Shown here in pieces: positions 6,312-14,175 of a stretch of 17,494 nucleotides of DNA; the stretch's first letter is position 1, and every line of letters starts with the position of its first letter. The stretch comes from Tannerella sp. Lineage in GTDB: Bacteria; Bacteroidota; Bacteroidia; Bacteroidales; Tannerellaceae. Location of the stretch: the NCBI GenBank assembly GCA_031263835.1, contig JAISEZ010000238.1, forward strand, positions 1-17,494. Direction: 5' to 3'. Below the pieces are notes generated by a model that saw nothing but the letters and a program-made list of their open reading frames with translations, did no database searches and was not told the origin of the DNA. The position numbers and the translations under genes are program-made.

Positions 6312-6618
6312 TCAGCGTTGCTGACGGGGCAGTTTTTGCCGGATTGCATCCGTCAGCATTGCTGACGGGGCAATTTTTACCGGATTGTGTCCGTCAGCAT
6401 TGCTGACGGGGCAGTTTTTACCGGATTGCGTCCGTCAGCATTGCTGACGGGGCAGTTTTTGCCGGATTGCGTCCGTCAGCGTTGCTGACGGGTCACTCCC
6501 GGCTGCACTGCGTCCGTCAGCATTGCTGACGGGTCACTCCCGGCTGCACTGCGTCCGTCAGCATTGCTGACGGAAGGAATCAGAACCCGATTTCGACCGG
6601 CGTGACAATTTGAGTTGC
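6213..6618. repeat. Repeat block bounded by inverted repeats
   Basis: The left boundary 6213-6246 and right boundary 6587-6618 are inverted copies of each other. Shared identical blocks are ATTTCGACCGG and GACAATTTGA (with the CAAATTGTC and CCGGTCGAAAT complements on the left). Next to both lies a related GACGGAGGGAATC / GACGGAAGGAATC. The interior is the tandem palindrome array. No protein is encoded. The organisation resembles a small non-autonomous mobile cassette. Confidence 0.6.
6309..6573. repeat. Tandem 41-bp repeat, each unit carrying a 19-bp palindrome
   Basis: Units start at 6309, 6350, 6391, 6432, 6473, 6514 and 6555 with no variation in spacing. Each starts with the dyad CCGTCAGCATTGCTGACGG or its G variant CCGTCAGCGTTGCTGACGG. 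The 22-bp linkers fall into two types: GGCAGTTTTTGCCGGATTGC-like (four units) and GGTCACTCCCGGCTGCACTG (two units). A half palindrome precedes the array at about 6271-6287. The near-identical linkers rule out a CRISPR array. A period of 41, not a multiple of 3, argues against a protein repeat. Confidence 0.85.
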
Positions 6619-6695
6619 ACCCCTTGAATATGGCTGTGTTTACTGTATTGAGGGACTGTTAAGAGGACTTTTCGAAAATAAGAATTTGGGAAAGA

Positions 6696-6738
6696 CATGC
6701 GTGTTTCCGGCAAAAACAGGCATGTTTTCGGGAAAACC
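6696..6738. repeat. Short imperfect direct repeat
   Basis: CATGCGTGTTTCCGGCAAAAA is followed by the related CATGTTTTCGGGAAAACC. It lies just past the 3' end of the phosphatase gene. The stretch 6619-6780 otherwise shows no gene. Significance is unclear; it may belong to a dispersed repeat family. Confidence 0.35.
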
Positions 6739-6780
6739 GTACCCGCACAGCAGACGGCGGCGTTGCGCTTCGCGGATTTT

Positions 6781-7632
6781 TCATTCCAGCAGATACTGTT
6801 TCAGCCGGTCTTTTTCCGCTTCCCCGACATTCAGCGCCTGATACAGGTAGTTGTCGATACTGCCGTAACGCTTTATGATTTCTTCCTTTGCCGCATTCAG
6901 GTACGAAGGCTGGACGCCCCGCATTTGCCGAAGTGCGGATATGGCCTGCTCCGGCAGTTGCGGCGCGGGCGCCGGCGGTTTCAAACACTGATTGGTCAGC
7001 AGATAGTCGGCCATTACCGTATCCCAGTCGACGCCCAGCGCGCTGAGCAGCATGGCGGCGGCAAATCCGGTGCGGTCTTTTCCCTCGGTACAGTGGAAAA
7101 CTGCCGGGTAACTTTCGGCCTGAAGCAGGATGTCGAAAAACGCTCTGTACTGCGGAATAAACTCCGTAACAAACCGGCGGTTGGCCTCTTGCATAAAAGC
7201 GACGCACCGGGCGCTGTCCAGCGAGCCGCTCATCAGTTGCTGCATGAGTTGCAGGGTGTCGTTGCGGCCGAGATCGACGGGCAGGCGGATCATTTTCACG
7301 CCTTCGGGCAGGCGCGAAGGTTTTTCCGACACTTCGGCGTCGCCCCGGAAATCAATAACTGTCCTGACGCCCCATTCTTTCATCTTCGCCATATCGCTGT
7401 CGCTTAACTGTGCAAGCATTTGCGAGCGGAATATTTTCCGGCTGACGGTGTGCTTGCCGTTTTCCGAAGGATACGCGCCAAGATCGCGGAAATTGGGCGC
7501 GCCCTCCATTATGCGGGCCCGCTGGAACGGAGCTGTTCCGCCGCTGCAGGAGACGAACAGGAGTGTTGATACCATAAAAACGGACGCAAGGAATTGCAGC
7601 TTTTGCCTTTTCTTTAACAGGTACATATTCAT
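6781..7632 (-). CDS. Tyrosine/serine phosphatase family lipoprotein
   Basis: This is a 283-aa protein from the chosen ATG at 7632. It begins with a basic n-region (YLLKKRQK) and a hydrophobic stretch ending LLFVSC with C29, which fits a lipoprotein signal. The mature part matches the Y_phosphatase3 family: NFRDLG near residue 47, VRTVIDFR near 89, and the active-site loop HCTEGKDRTG with C181 and R187 (CX5R). This class hydrolyses phosphotyrosine or phosphoinositides; the substrate here is unknown. Its site would be the periplasmic face or cell surface. ATG 7728 in the same frame would add a 32-residue polar, Ala/Thr-rich leader before the signal peptide, so I prefer 7632. A -7 element at 7752-7759 would allow either start. 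It is monocistronic as far as seen, with no obvious terminator. Confidence 0.85.
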   Translation of the reverse strand: MNMYLLKKRQKLQFLASVFMVSTLLFVSCSGGTAPFQRARIMEGAPNFRDLGAYPSENGKHTVSRKIFRSQMLAQLSDSDMAKMKEWGVRTVIDFRGDAEVSEKPSRLPEGVKMIRLPVDLGRNDTLQLMQQLMSGSLDSARCVAFMQEANRRFVTEFIPQYRAFFDILLQAESYPAVFHCTEGKDRTGFAAAMLLSALGVDWDTVMADYLLTNQCLKPPAPAPQLPEQAISALRQMRGVQPSYLNAAKEEIIKRYGSIDNYLYQALNVGEAEKDRLKQYLLE

Positions 7633-7751
7633 GGATGTGCCGAAAGTTCTGCCGGCTGCCGTCGCTGCCGTACCGTCCGCCGTTGCGGGAACGCTGCCCG
7701 CGTGTCTGTTTTCTGTGTTACGTGTCATACTTCTTAATTTTTTTATCAATA

Positions 7752-7759
7752 CAAAGATA
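7752..7759 (-). promoter_or_regulatory. Bacteroidota -7 element (TATCTTTG) for the phosphatase gene
   Basis: The minus strand reads TATCTTTG, an exact match to TAnnTTTG. Transcription would begin near 7745, about 113 nt before ATG 7632. No clear TTG is found 19-21 bases upstream, so the -33 part is weak. Confidence 0.4.
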
Positions 7760-7823
7760 ATCAAAATAATGGCTAACTCTTATTTTGAGGTGCCGGAAAA
7801 ATAACTAGCCGGACGAAAGCACT

Positions 7824-7831
7824 TATCTTTG
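7824..7831 (+). promoter_or_regulatory. Possible -7 element (TATCTTTG) before the transposase fragment
   Basis: TATCTTTG fits the -7 consensus and is followed by a 52-bp leader to the ATG at 7884. No -33 TTG is visible at the right spacing. It may be a leftover promoter of the inserted element. Confidence 0.25.
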
Positions 7832-7883
7832 GGGTATATAATACTGCTTATTTATGAATGACGTTTTATCCCGGTGAGCCTCC

Positions 7884-8081
7884 ATGCTTCTACCGGAGGA
7901 GATTCGTTCACATTTTAAACGATCCTCCATAAAAGAAGAATCTCATGGAACTGTCCTTCGCCTGGAAGAATATGCGGAGCTCGTACCCCCGGCGAGGCAG
8001 GGTATGGAAAATACTGTACTTGACGAAATCCAACTTTTCAAGTCGCATAATCAGGCTGCGCACAGTATAATTCTCCCGTGA
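7884..8081 (+). pseudogene. Degraded transposase N-terminal fragment, ISAon1-like
   Basis: The 65-aa frame begins MLLPEEIRSHFK, then RLEEYAELVPP and VLDEIQLFKS. From memory this resembles the N-terminal region of ISAon1-type transposases of Bacteroidota, which normally continue into a longer aromatic/basic segment. Here that continuation is missing: after about residue 50 the frame runs into unrelated residues (HNQAAHSIILP) and stops. No downstream DDE catalytic domain follows before the next gene. This suggests a relic of an insertion sequence with a deletion or frameshift. Terminal inverted repeats were not identified. The family call is moderate. Confidence 0.45.
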
Positions 8082-8127
8082 GCCAAAAAAAATCTCCGCA
8101 CAGCCGGGTTGATTTTCTTTTTTTTCT

Positions 8128-8135
8128 TACCTTTG
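8128..8135 (+). promoter_or_regulatory. Possible -7 element (TACCTTTG) for the TPR-nfeD-floA operon
   Basis: TACCTTTG matches TAnnTTTG and ends 30 bp before ATG 8166. The nearest TTG (8109-8111) is 16 bases upstream, shorter than usual, so the promoter call is only moderate. Confidence 0.4.
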
Positions 8136-8165
8136 ACGCAAATTCTGTTTGTGGATTATATTTCA

Positions 8166-9602
8166 ATGAAATCATTGTCAGGAAAAATAATAACGGGTAT
8201 GATTCTGTTTGCCGGCTTCGCTTCCGGAGTGAATGCGCAAAGCCTTGAGCAGGCGAAAAAGCTGTATAACGACGGAAGCTATGAAGAAGCCAAACCGGCT
8301 TTTGAAAAGCTCGTCGGCCAGTCGCCCCATAATTCGTCGTACAATTTATGGTATGGCGTGTGCTGTTATGAGACGGGCGAATGGGAGCCGGCGGAAAAAT
8401 ACCTGCTGATTGCCCGGGATCGCAAGGTGGCAGAGGCTTCCCGCTATCTGGCAAATATCTATACCGTCCAGTACCGCTTCGAGGAAGCCGTGGAGATGTG
8501 GGAAAGCTACATCGAGCAGATGCGGAAGAAAAAGGAACCTGCCGAAGCCTTTGAACAGCAGCTGGCGCAGGTGGAAAAGCTGCAGCGCATGAAGGAAAAA
8601 ACGGAAGACGTACAGGTGATTGACAGCCTTGTTGTCGATAAGGAACAGTTCCTTTCCGCCTACTTTCTGAACGAAGACTGCGGGAAGATGGAAAGCTTCG
8701 GCGCTCATTTCGGGTTGTCCGAAGCCCCTGCTACGGCTGTATATGTCAATCCCAAAGGCGACCAGGCTTATTACGCCCGTCCGTCGGAAAACGGCCGTTA
8801 TGCGCTCTACACACATTCCCGGCTGATGGACGCCTGGTCGGACGAGAAACCCGTCTTCCCGTCGGACACGGCGGAAAACAATTACCCGTTTGTCCTGGGC
8901 GACGGCCTGACGCTCTACTTCGCGTCGAAGGGCAACGGTTCCATCGGCGGATACGACCTGTTCGTCACGCGCTACAACATCCACAACGCATCCTACCTGG
9001 CGCCCGAACAGATGGGAATGCCCTTCAATTCCCCCGCCAACGACTACCTGATGGTGGTCGACGAGGTGAAGGGCGCGGGCTGGTTCGCCTCCGACCGCAA
9101 CCAGCCGGAAGGAAAAGTCTGCATCTACCTGTTCATCCCCGACGAATCGCGCCGGCGCCTCGAAAACAGCGGGAACGACGACTGGCTGCGGCAGCGGGCG
9201 ATGCTCTCCTCCATCCGGGAAACATGGGTAAGCGGACGGAATTATGCCTCGCTGATTCAAAGCGCACGAACGCCCCCCGCGTCCGCCGAAAAAGAGAAGA
9301 AGAAGGAATTTGAACTGATTGTCAATGACCGCACGACCTATTATACGTGGAACGATTTCCGGAGCGGCGAAGCAAAATCCTTTTACGAAAAGGCGGCCGG
9401 ACTGAAGAAACAGGCGTCGTCCGTCGCGGACAGGCTGGAAGAAGCGCGCGGGCTGTATGCGGAAGGCAGCGCCTCCGTCCGCGAGCAGCTGAGCGCCTCC
9501 ATCCTGAGGGCGGAAAAGGAATGGGAATCACTGGCGCGTCAGGCCTCCGAATGGGAAAAGCGGGCGCGCAATACGGAAAATGTACAACTGAAAAACAAAT
9601 GA
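8166..9602 (+). CDS. Exported TPR and PD40 beta-propeller-like protein
   Basis: This is a 478-aa protein from ATG 8166. The signal peptide MKSLSGKIITGMILFAGFAS is followed by a likely cleavage at VNA/Q. Residues 25-130 are TPR-like helices (AKKLYNDGSYEEAKPAFEKL, AEKYLLIARD, EEAVEMWESYIE). A central region resembles PD40/TolB-type propeller strands (LTLYFASKGNGSIGGYDLFV, GAGWFASDRN). The last 100 residues are charged and helical, probably a coiled coil. The layout recalls Bacteroidota envelope or secretion accessory proteins, but there is no OmpA-like domain, so it is not a PorE-type anchor. The upstream in-frame start at 8109 would put a Phe-rich stretch before the signal peptide and is rejected. 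One base separates it from nfeD, so they form an operon. Confidence 0.85.
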   Translation: MKSLSGKIITGMILFAGFASGVNAQSLEQAKKLYNDGSYEEAKPAFEKLVGQSPHNSSYNLWYGVCCYETGEWEPAEKYLLIARDRKVAEASRYLANIYTVQYRFEEAVEMWESYIEQMRKKKEPAEAFEQQLAQVEKLQRMKEKTEDVQVIDSLVVDKEQFLSAYFLNEDCGKMESFGAHFGLSEAPATAVYVNPKGDQAYYARPSENGRYALYTHSRLMDAWSDEKPVFPSDTAENNYPFVLGDGLTLYFASKGNGSIGGYDLFVTRYNIHNASYLAPEQMGMPFNSPANDYLMVVDEVKGAGWFASDRNQPEGKVCIYLFIPDESRRRLENSGNDDWLRQRAMLSSIRETWVSGRNYASLIQSARTPPASAEKEKKKEFELIVNDRTTYYTWNDFRSGEAKSFYEKAAGLKKQASSVADRLEEARGLYAEGSASVREQLSASILRAEKEWESLARQASEWEKRARNTENVQLKNK

Positions 9603-9603
9603 T

Positions 9604-10101
9604 ATGACACTGGATATTCTCATCATCGTTCTTTGCATGGGCATTGCCGTTTTCCTGCTGCTGCTGGAAGTATTCCTGCTGCCGGGCATCACGGTGGCAG
9701 GCGTGGGAGGAGGGCTTTTTGCCATTGCCGGCATCGTTTATGCATACTCCATTGCCCCGACCGCCGGACACATCACACTGGGAAGTTCCGCGGTCGTTTT
9801 CGGCGGATTTTTCTGCTGGCTGCTTCGCGCCAAATCATTTCAGCGGGTGGCCCTCAAGACAAACATCGACGCCACGCTGACTTCCACCCGCGACATCGGC
9901 CTCCGGGTCGGCGACCGGGGCGTCACCCTCTCGCGTCTTGCGCCGATTGGCAAAGCCCGTTTCGGTCAGACCGTTGCCGAGGCGAAAGCGCTGGAAAACT
10001 TCGTCGACGAACAAACGCCCGTCGTCATCGTCCGGATTGACGGATACAACGTCACGGTGCGGATTGCCGACGAGGCCCCAACACAGTCTACTAATTCTTA
10101 A
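9604..10101 (+). CDS. NfeD-like membrane protein
   Basis: This is a 165-aa protein. Residues 1-80 hold two to three hydrophobic segments (ILIIVLCMGIAVFLLLLEVF; VAGVGGGLFAIAGIVYAYSI; SSAVVFGGFFCWLL). Residues 90-158 form the NfeD C-terminal OB-fold (GDRGVTLSRLAPIGKARFG, then VVIVRIDGYNVTVR). It matches the short membrane NfeD class, which has no N-terminal ClpP-like protease domain. Short NfeD proteins are usually encoded next to a flotillin-like SPFH protein, and here floA follows after 18 bases. It probably helps organise or stabilise FloA membrane assemblies. Confidence 0.92.
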   Translation: MTLDILIIVLCMGIAVFLLLLEVFLLPGITVAGVGGGLFAIAGIVYAYSIAPTAGHITLGSSAVVFGGFFCWLLRAKSFQRVALKTNIDATLTSTRDIGLRVGDRGVTLSRLAPIGKARFGQTVAEAKALENFVDEQTPVVIVRIDGYNVTVRIADEAPTQSTNS

Positions 10102-10119
10102 ACATTTATATATCTGAAT

Positions 10120-11112
10120 ATGGAATCAAATTTTGTCTTTTACTTGCTGCTGATGGCAGCAGTCGTTCTGTTTTTTATCTTCTGGTACTATGTACCTTTT
10201 CTGTTGTGGATTTCGGCGAAAGTGTCCGGAGTCAGTATCTCGCTGATTCAGCTGTTCCTGATGCGCATCCGCAAAGTACCGCCCGGCGTAATTGCCCGCG
10301 CGATGATTGAAGCGCACAAGGCCGGACTGAAATCGCTCACGCGCGACGAACTCGAAGCGCATTATCTGGCCGGCGGACACGTCGAGCGCGTCGTTCACGC
10401 CCTTGTTTCCGCCTCGAAAGCCAACATCGACCTGACCTTCCAGATGGCCACAGCCATTGATTTGGCCGGCCGCGACGTCTTTCAGGCCGTGCAGATGTCG
10501 GTCAATCCGAAGGTCATTGATACGCCTCCGGTGACGGCCGTGGCCAAGGACGGTATCCAGCTGATTGCCAAAGCGCGCGTCACCGTGCGCGCCAATATCA
10601 AGCAATTAGTCGGCGGCGCCGGCGAAGAAACCATTCTGGCGCGCGTCGGCGAAGGCATCGTTTCCTCCATCGGCTCGTCCGAAAGCCATAAAAGCGTGCT
10701 GGAAAATCCCGACTCCATCTCCAAACTGGTGCTTCGCAAGGGACTGGACGCCGGTACGGCATTCGAGATTCTCTCCATCGACATCGCCGACATCGACATA
10801 GGCAAGAACATCGGCGCCGTTTTGCAGATGGACCAGGCGCAGGCCGACAAGAACATCGCACAGGCCAAGGCCGAGGAACGCCGCGCCATGGCCGTCGCTA
10901 CCGAACAGGAAATGAAGGCCAAGGCACAGGAAGCCCGCGCCAAGGTGATCGAAGCCGAAGCCGAAGTGCCCAAGGCCATGGCCGAAGCCTTCCGTACCGG
11001 CAATCTCGGTATCATGGACTATTACCGGATGAAGAATATCGAAGCCGACACGTCCATGCGCGACGCCATCGCCAAACCTTCCTCCGGCCCAAGCAAGCCA
11101 ATCAAGGAATAA
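10120..11112 (+). CDS. floA: Flotillin-like protein FloA
   Basis: This is a 330-aa protein of the usual FloA size. The N-terminal hydrophobic segment ([20 protein letters not shown]) inserts in the membrane. The SPFH region follows with [40 protein letters not shown] and an Ala/Glu-rich helical C-terminal third ([20 protein letters not shown]) typical of flotillin oligomerisation. FloA marks ordered membrane microdomains and scaffolds membrane protein complexes. Pairing with nfeD directly upstream is the standard arrangement and supports the call. A hairpin at 11126-11207 follows and may end the transcript. Confidence 0.95.
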   Translation: MESNFVFYLLLMAAVVLFFIFWYYVPFLLWISAKVSGVSISLIQLFLMRIRKVPPGVIARAMIEAHKAGLKSLTRDELEAHYLAGGHVERVVHALVSASKANIDLTFQMATAIDLAGRDVFQAVQMSVNPKVIDTPPVTAVAKDGIQLIAKARVTVRANIKQLVGGAGEETILARVGEGIVSSIGSSESHKSVLENPDSISKLVLRKGLDAGTAFEILSIDIADIDIGKNIGAVLQMDQAQADKNIAQAKAEERRAMAVATEQEMKAKAQEARAKVIEAEAEVPKAMAEAFRTGNLGIMDYYRMKNIEADTSMRDAIAKPSSGPSKPIKE

Positions 11113-11125
11113 CGGAAAAATGAGC

Positions 11126-11207
11126 CAATGTGAGAATGTGGAAATGAGACAATGAATCCATGCAGCGATTCATTGCCTCATTCTCACATTCTCTCATTCT
11201 CACATTG
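11126..11207. terminator. Long hairpin between floA and the nucleoside phosphorylase
   Basis: The left arm 11126-11157 (CAATGTGAGAATG, then AATGAGACAATGAAT) pairs with the right arm 11168-11207 (ATTCATTGCCTCATTCTCA, then CATTCTCACATTG). The right arm holds an extra TCTCATTCTCACATT-type unit. The arms are long and repetitive and a T-rich run follows, so it could act as a terminator after floA. It may also be a dispersed palindromic repeat, because simple NATGTGAGAATG units recur. Confidence 0.5.
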
Positions 11208-11215
11208 TTGTTTTT

Positions 11216-12082
11216 ATGTCTTTTTTGCCTTCCGAACTGGTTATTCATCCGGATGGGAGTATTTTCCATCTGCATTTGAAACCGGAACAGTTAGCCGGTC
11301 GCGTGATACTGGTCGGCGATCCGGAACGCGTGTCGCTTATCGGCGAGTACTTCGACGGGAAGGAATGCGACGTTTCCAACCGCGAATTTCATTCCATCAC
11401 GGGGAGTTACGGCGGAAAGCGCATCTCCGTCGTGTCGCACGGCATCGGCGGCGACAATATCGACATCGTGTTGAACGAACTGGACGCTCTGGCGAACATC
11501 GACTTTGCGACCCGTACCGTCAAACCCGTCTTCCGGGCTTTGACGCTGGTGCGTATCGGAACGTCCGGCGGATTGCAGCCGTATGTGAAGACGGGCATGT
11601 ATGTGGCGTCAGCACAGTCAATTGGCCTGGACGGTGTACTTTATTTCTACGCCGGCAGCGAGCGGGTGCGCGACATGCCCTTCGAAGCGGAACTGCTGCG
11701 GCAGCTGGAGTGGCGAATTGCGGGCGTACGTCCTTACGTCGTCTCGGCCGACACGTCCCTGCTGGCGCAGATTACGCGCGGCGAAATGCTTTGCGGCGTT
11801 ACGCTGGCTGCCAACGGCTTCTATGGCCCCCAGGGACGCGAACTGCGACTCCCCCTGACCGACCCGGCGCTCAATGCCAGAATCGCCGCATTTGAATATC
11901 AGGGCAGGAAAATCACCAACTGCGAAATGGAAAGTGCCGCTCTGGCCGGGCTGGCCGCGATGACGGGACACCGCGCCATGACCGTTTGCTGCATCATCGC
12001 CGGCCGGGTAGATCACCGGATGGATACGGACTACGGCGACAACTTGCCCCGCCTGATCGAAACCGTACTGGACAGAATCTGA
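11216..12082 (+). CDS. Nucleoside phosphorylase, uridine phosphorylase-like
   Basis: This is a 288-aa protein of the PNP/UDP family (phosphorolysis of nucleosides to base and ribose 1-phosphate, cytoplasmic). Visible motifs are VGDPERV near residue 33 (phosphate loop), SHGIGGDNIDIVLNEL near 74, the LVRIGTSGGLQ segment near 102 and NCEMESAALAGLA near 237, with the ribose-binding Glu-Met-Glu. The size and the GTSGGLQ and EMESAAL motifs suit the uridine phosphorylase branch, but base specificity is not proven. The ATG lies only 9 bases after the hairpin. No neighbour shares a clear pathway with it, although nucleotide salvage is a loose theme with the nucleotidase fusion. Confidence 0.85.
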   Translation: MSFLPSELVIHPDGSIFHLHLKPEQLAGRVILVGDPERVSLIGEYFDGKECDVSNREFHSITGSYGGKRISVVSHGIGGDNIDIVLNELDALANIDFATRTVKPVFRALTLVRIGTSGGLQPYVKTGMYVASAQSIGLDGVLYFYAGSERVRDMPFEAELLRQLEWRIAGVRPYVVSADTSLLAQITRGEMLCGVTLAANGFYGPQGRELRLPLTDPALNARIAAFEYQGRKITNCEMESAALAGLAAMTGHRAMTVCCIIAGRVDHRMDTDYGDNLPRLIETVLDRI

Positions 12083-12198
12083 CGCCGGGGGCTATACTGC
12101 ATGCGGCATGGTTTTTTGTGTGTCTCCCGGTGTAGGAAAAGAGAAAGCTCCACAGCGTTTTTCCCGAACTTTCGACCTTGCAATTTATCCGGGCAATC

Positions 12199-12230
12199 TT
12201 TGATTATTTGAGAAAAACCATCTATTTTTG
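12199..12230 (+). promoter_or_regulatory. Bacteroidota-type promoter for the Tat oxidoreductase gene
   Basis: TTTG (12199-12202) is followed after 20 bases by TATTTTTG (12223-12230), a full match to the consensus. The start ATG is at 12350, so the leader is about 110 nt. The stretch 12083-12198 shows no gene; it holds a fragment resembling the arm of the 425-656 element. Confidence 0.6.
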
Positions 12231-12349
12231 CTTCCCGAAACAGGAAATTGAGACGGGCCGGACAGGGGAGGAAACAGGAGCCAAAAAGATCGCTTCTCTT
12301 CAGCAGCCGGACGGTATTATATAACAGATTAAATTTGAGTTCAACTAAA

Positions 12350-13000
12350 ATGAAAAGAACAAGCAGACGTAATTTTTTAGGTATGGCAGGTTCGGGAGCC
12401 ATCGCATGGAGTTTGGGAGCGGCCGGGAATCGCGAAACGGCTTTTCGTCCGGAAGAAAATCATACGGAGACGGAAAAGCCGGTTACACACAATGGCAGGA
12501 AATCGGTCATTCTGCTGGCGCATCCCGATTTCAAAAATTCGAAGGCCAATAAAGCGCTGGTAGAAGCGGTAAAAGATATGGACGGGGTGACGGTGACGAA
12601 CCTGTACGAAGCGCCTTTCACGGCTGAGACGTACAGAAATCTGCTGTCCGGAGCAGGCTCCGTCGTATTTCAGTTCCCGTTTTACTGGGCAAGCGCTCCC
12701 TCGCAGTTGAAAAAATGGTGCGACGAGCTGTTCTCCGGCCTGACGGAACAGGTGAAAGGCGTCAAGCTGCTGGTGGCCGTTACGACCGGTTCCGAATACG
12801 ACGCCTACCGTTCGGGCGGCAGAAACCGGTATACGCTGGATGAGCTGCTGCGTCCGTATCAGCTGCTGGCGAATCATTCCGGGATGGTCTGGCAGACGCC
12901 CTTTGCCGTTTACGGCGCCTCGCTGCCGACGGCCGCGCAGAGCATTGCCGCCGGAGCGGTAGCGTACAGGGAAAAAATCGAAGCGTTGGCGAACGGATAA
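12350..13000 (+). CDS. Tat-signal NAD(P)H-dependent flavodoxin-like oxidoreductase
   Basis: This is a 216-aa protein from ATG 12350. The N-terminus MKRTSRRNFLGMAGSGAIAW carries a twin-arginine motif (SRRNFLG) and a hydrophobic segment ending in GAAG, so it is probably exported folded with its cofactor. After a polar linker the domain matches Flavodoxin_2 / KefF-MdaB quinone reductases: VILLAHPDFKNSKANKALVE near residue 53, VVFQFPFYWASAPSQLKKW near 105 and VAVTTGSEYDAY near 142. These enzymes use FMN or FAD to reduce quinones or other electrophiles. The in-frame ATG at 12248 is rejected because it would bury the Tat signal. Family relatives are usually cytoplasmic, so the Tat signal is notable. 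Confidence 0.85.
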   Translation: MKRTSRRNFLGMAGSGAIAWSLGAAGNRETAFRPEENHTETEKPVTHNGRKSVILLAHPDFKNSKANKALVEAVKDMDGVTVTNLYEAPFTAETYRNLLSGAGSVVFQFPFYWASAPSQLKKWCDELFSGLTEQVKGVKLLVAVTTGSEYDAYRSGGRNRYTLDELLRPYQLLANHSGMVWQTPFAVYGASLPTAAQSIAAGAVAYREKIEALANG

Positions 13001-13015
13001 AAAAACGTATCTTTG
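12986..13015 (+). promoter_or_regulatory. Bacteroidota-type promoter for proBA
   Basis: TTG (12986-12988) is followed after 19 bases by TATCTTTG (13008-13015), an excellent consensus match. The start would be near 13021, about 23 nt before the proB ATG. The -33 lies inside the end of the preceding gene. Confidence 0.65.
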
Positions 13016-13043
13016 TCGCGCTGAAAGGACAGAAAACAGAATA

Positions 13044-14174
13044 ATGATAAAACAGCTGAAAAGGATTGCAATCAAGGTGGGCAGCAATGTGCTGACATGC
13101 CATGACGGCACGCTCGACGTGGAACGAATGTCGGATTTGGTCGCGCAAATCGCCGCCCTGCGGGTGCGGGGCATCGACGTGGTGCTGATTTCGTCCGGGG
13201 CGGTCGCTTCCGGGCGGAACGAAATCAAGCCGGTCAAAAAACTGGACGCCGTCTCCTCGCGCCAGCTGTATTCCGCCGTCGGACAGGCCAAACTCATCAA
13301 CCGTTATTTTGAACTTTTTCACGAACACGGGCTGGTCTGCGGGCAGGTGTTGACCTCTACGGAAAATTTCAGCAGCCGGACGCATTACCTCAACCAGAAG
13401 AACTGCATGGAGACCATGCTCGAAAACGGCGTTATTCCGATTGTAAACGAAAACGACACGGTGTCGGTCACGGAGTTGATGTTTACCGACAACGACGAAC
13501 TCTCCGGACTGGTCGCGACCATGATGAACATGGACGCGCTGATTATCCTCAGCCACGTGGACGGCATCTACGACGGCCATCCCGCGTCGCCGGAGAGCAG
13601 CGTCGTCCGGGAAATCCCCGAAAAGGCGGACGTCTCCGGGTTTATCCGGTCGGAAAAATCCGCGTTCGGACGGGGCGGGATGCTGACAAAATACCGTATC
13701 GCGCGGAAAGTGGCGGACGAAGGAATCCCCGTAATCATCGCTAACGGAACGAAAAAAAACATCCTGCCGGAACTGGCGGCGGGCGGAGAGGTGGTTTGCA
13801 CCCGTTTTCTCCCGGCGGAAAAACCGGCAAGCGGCATCAAGAAATGGATTGCGCACTCGGAAGGCTTTGCCCGGGGAGCGGTGTACATCGACAGGGGAGC
13901 GGAAGAAGCGCTGTACGGCACAAAGGCAACCAGTATTCTGTTTGTCGGCGTCACGCGCCTCTCCGGAAGTTTCCGCAAGGACGATATTGTCCGGATAATG
14001 AATGAAGAAGGCCGGCAGCTGGGCGTTGGCCGCGCCGGTTACGACTGCGCGAAAGCCCTCGCCCTTATCGGGAAGCGCTATGCCCGCCCGATGATTCATT
14101 ACGATTATTTGTGTCTGGACGGCGATACGGGAAACGGAAAACCGGCAGACAGAACAGCAGAACAGATAAAATAA
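13044..14174 (+). CDS. proB: Glutamate 5-kinase
   Basis: This is a 376-aa protein of normal ProB length; it phosphorylates glutamate to glutamate 5-phosphate, the first step of proline synthesis. The amino-acid kinase domain (residues 1-255) shows [11 protein letters not shown] at the nucleotide site, [41 protein letters not shown] and [20 protein letters not shown]. The C-terminal region from about 270 ([30 protein letters not shown]) is a PUA-like domain. Enzymes of this type are normally inhibited by proline through the kinase domain. ProA starts one base after the stop, so the two are co-translated. A consensus promoter precedes the gene. Confidence 0.96.
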   Translation: MIKQLKRIAIKVGSNVLTCHDGTLDVERMSDLVAQIAALRVRGIDVVLISSGAVASGRNEIKPVKKLDAVSSRQLYSAVGQAKLINRYFELFHEHGLVCGQVLTSTENFSSRTHYLNQKNCMETMLENGVIPIVNENDTVSVTELMFTDNDELSGLVATMMNMDALIILSHVDGIYDGHPASPESSVVREIPEKADVSGFIRSEKSAFGRGGMLTKYRIARKVADEGIPVIIANGTKKNILPELAAGGEVVCTRFLPAEKPASGIKKWIAHSEGFARGAVYIDRGAEEALYGTKATSILFVGVTRLSGSFRKDDIVRIMNEEGRQLGVGRAGYDCAKALALIGKRYARPMIHYDYLCLDGDTGNGKPADRTAEQIK

Positions 14175-14175
14175 T

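Noticed and set aside
6269..6590. CRISPR-like array of regularly spaced repeats
   Set aside because: Linkers between palindromes are nearly identical within two groups, the unit is a strict 41-bp tandem repeat, and no cas gene is present in the window.
8346..9260. Minus-strand ORF (304 codons) opposite the TPR/PD40 gene
   Set aside because: It is antisense to a gene with a signal peptide, TPR helices and an operon partner. No motif supports it.
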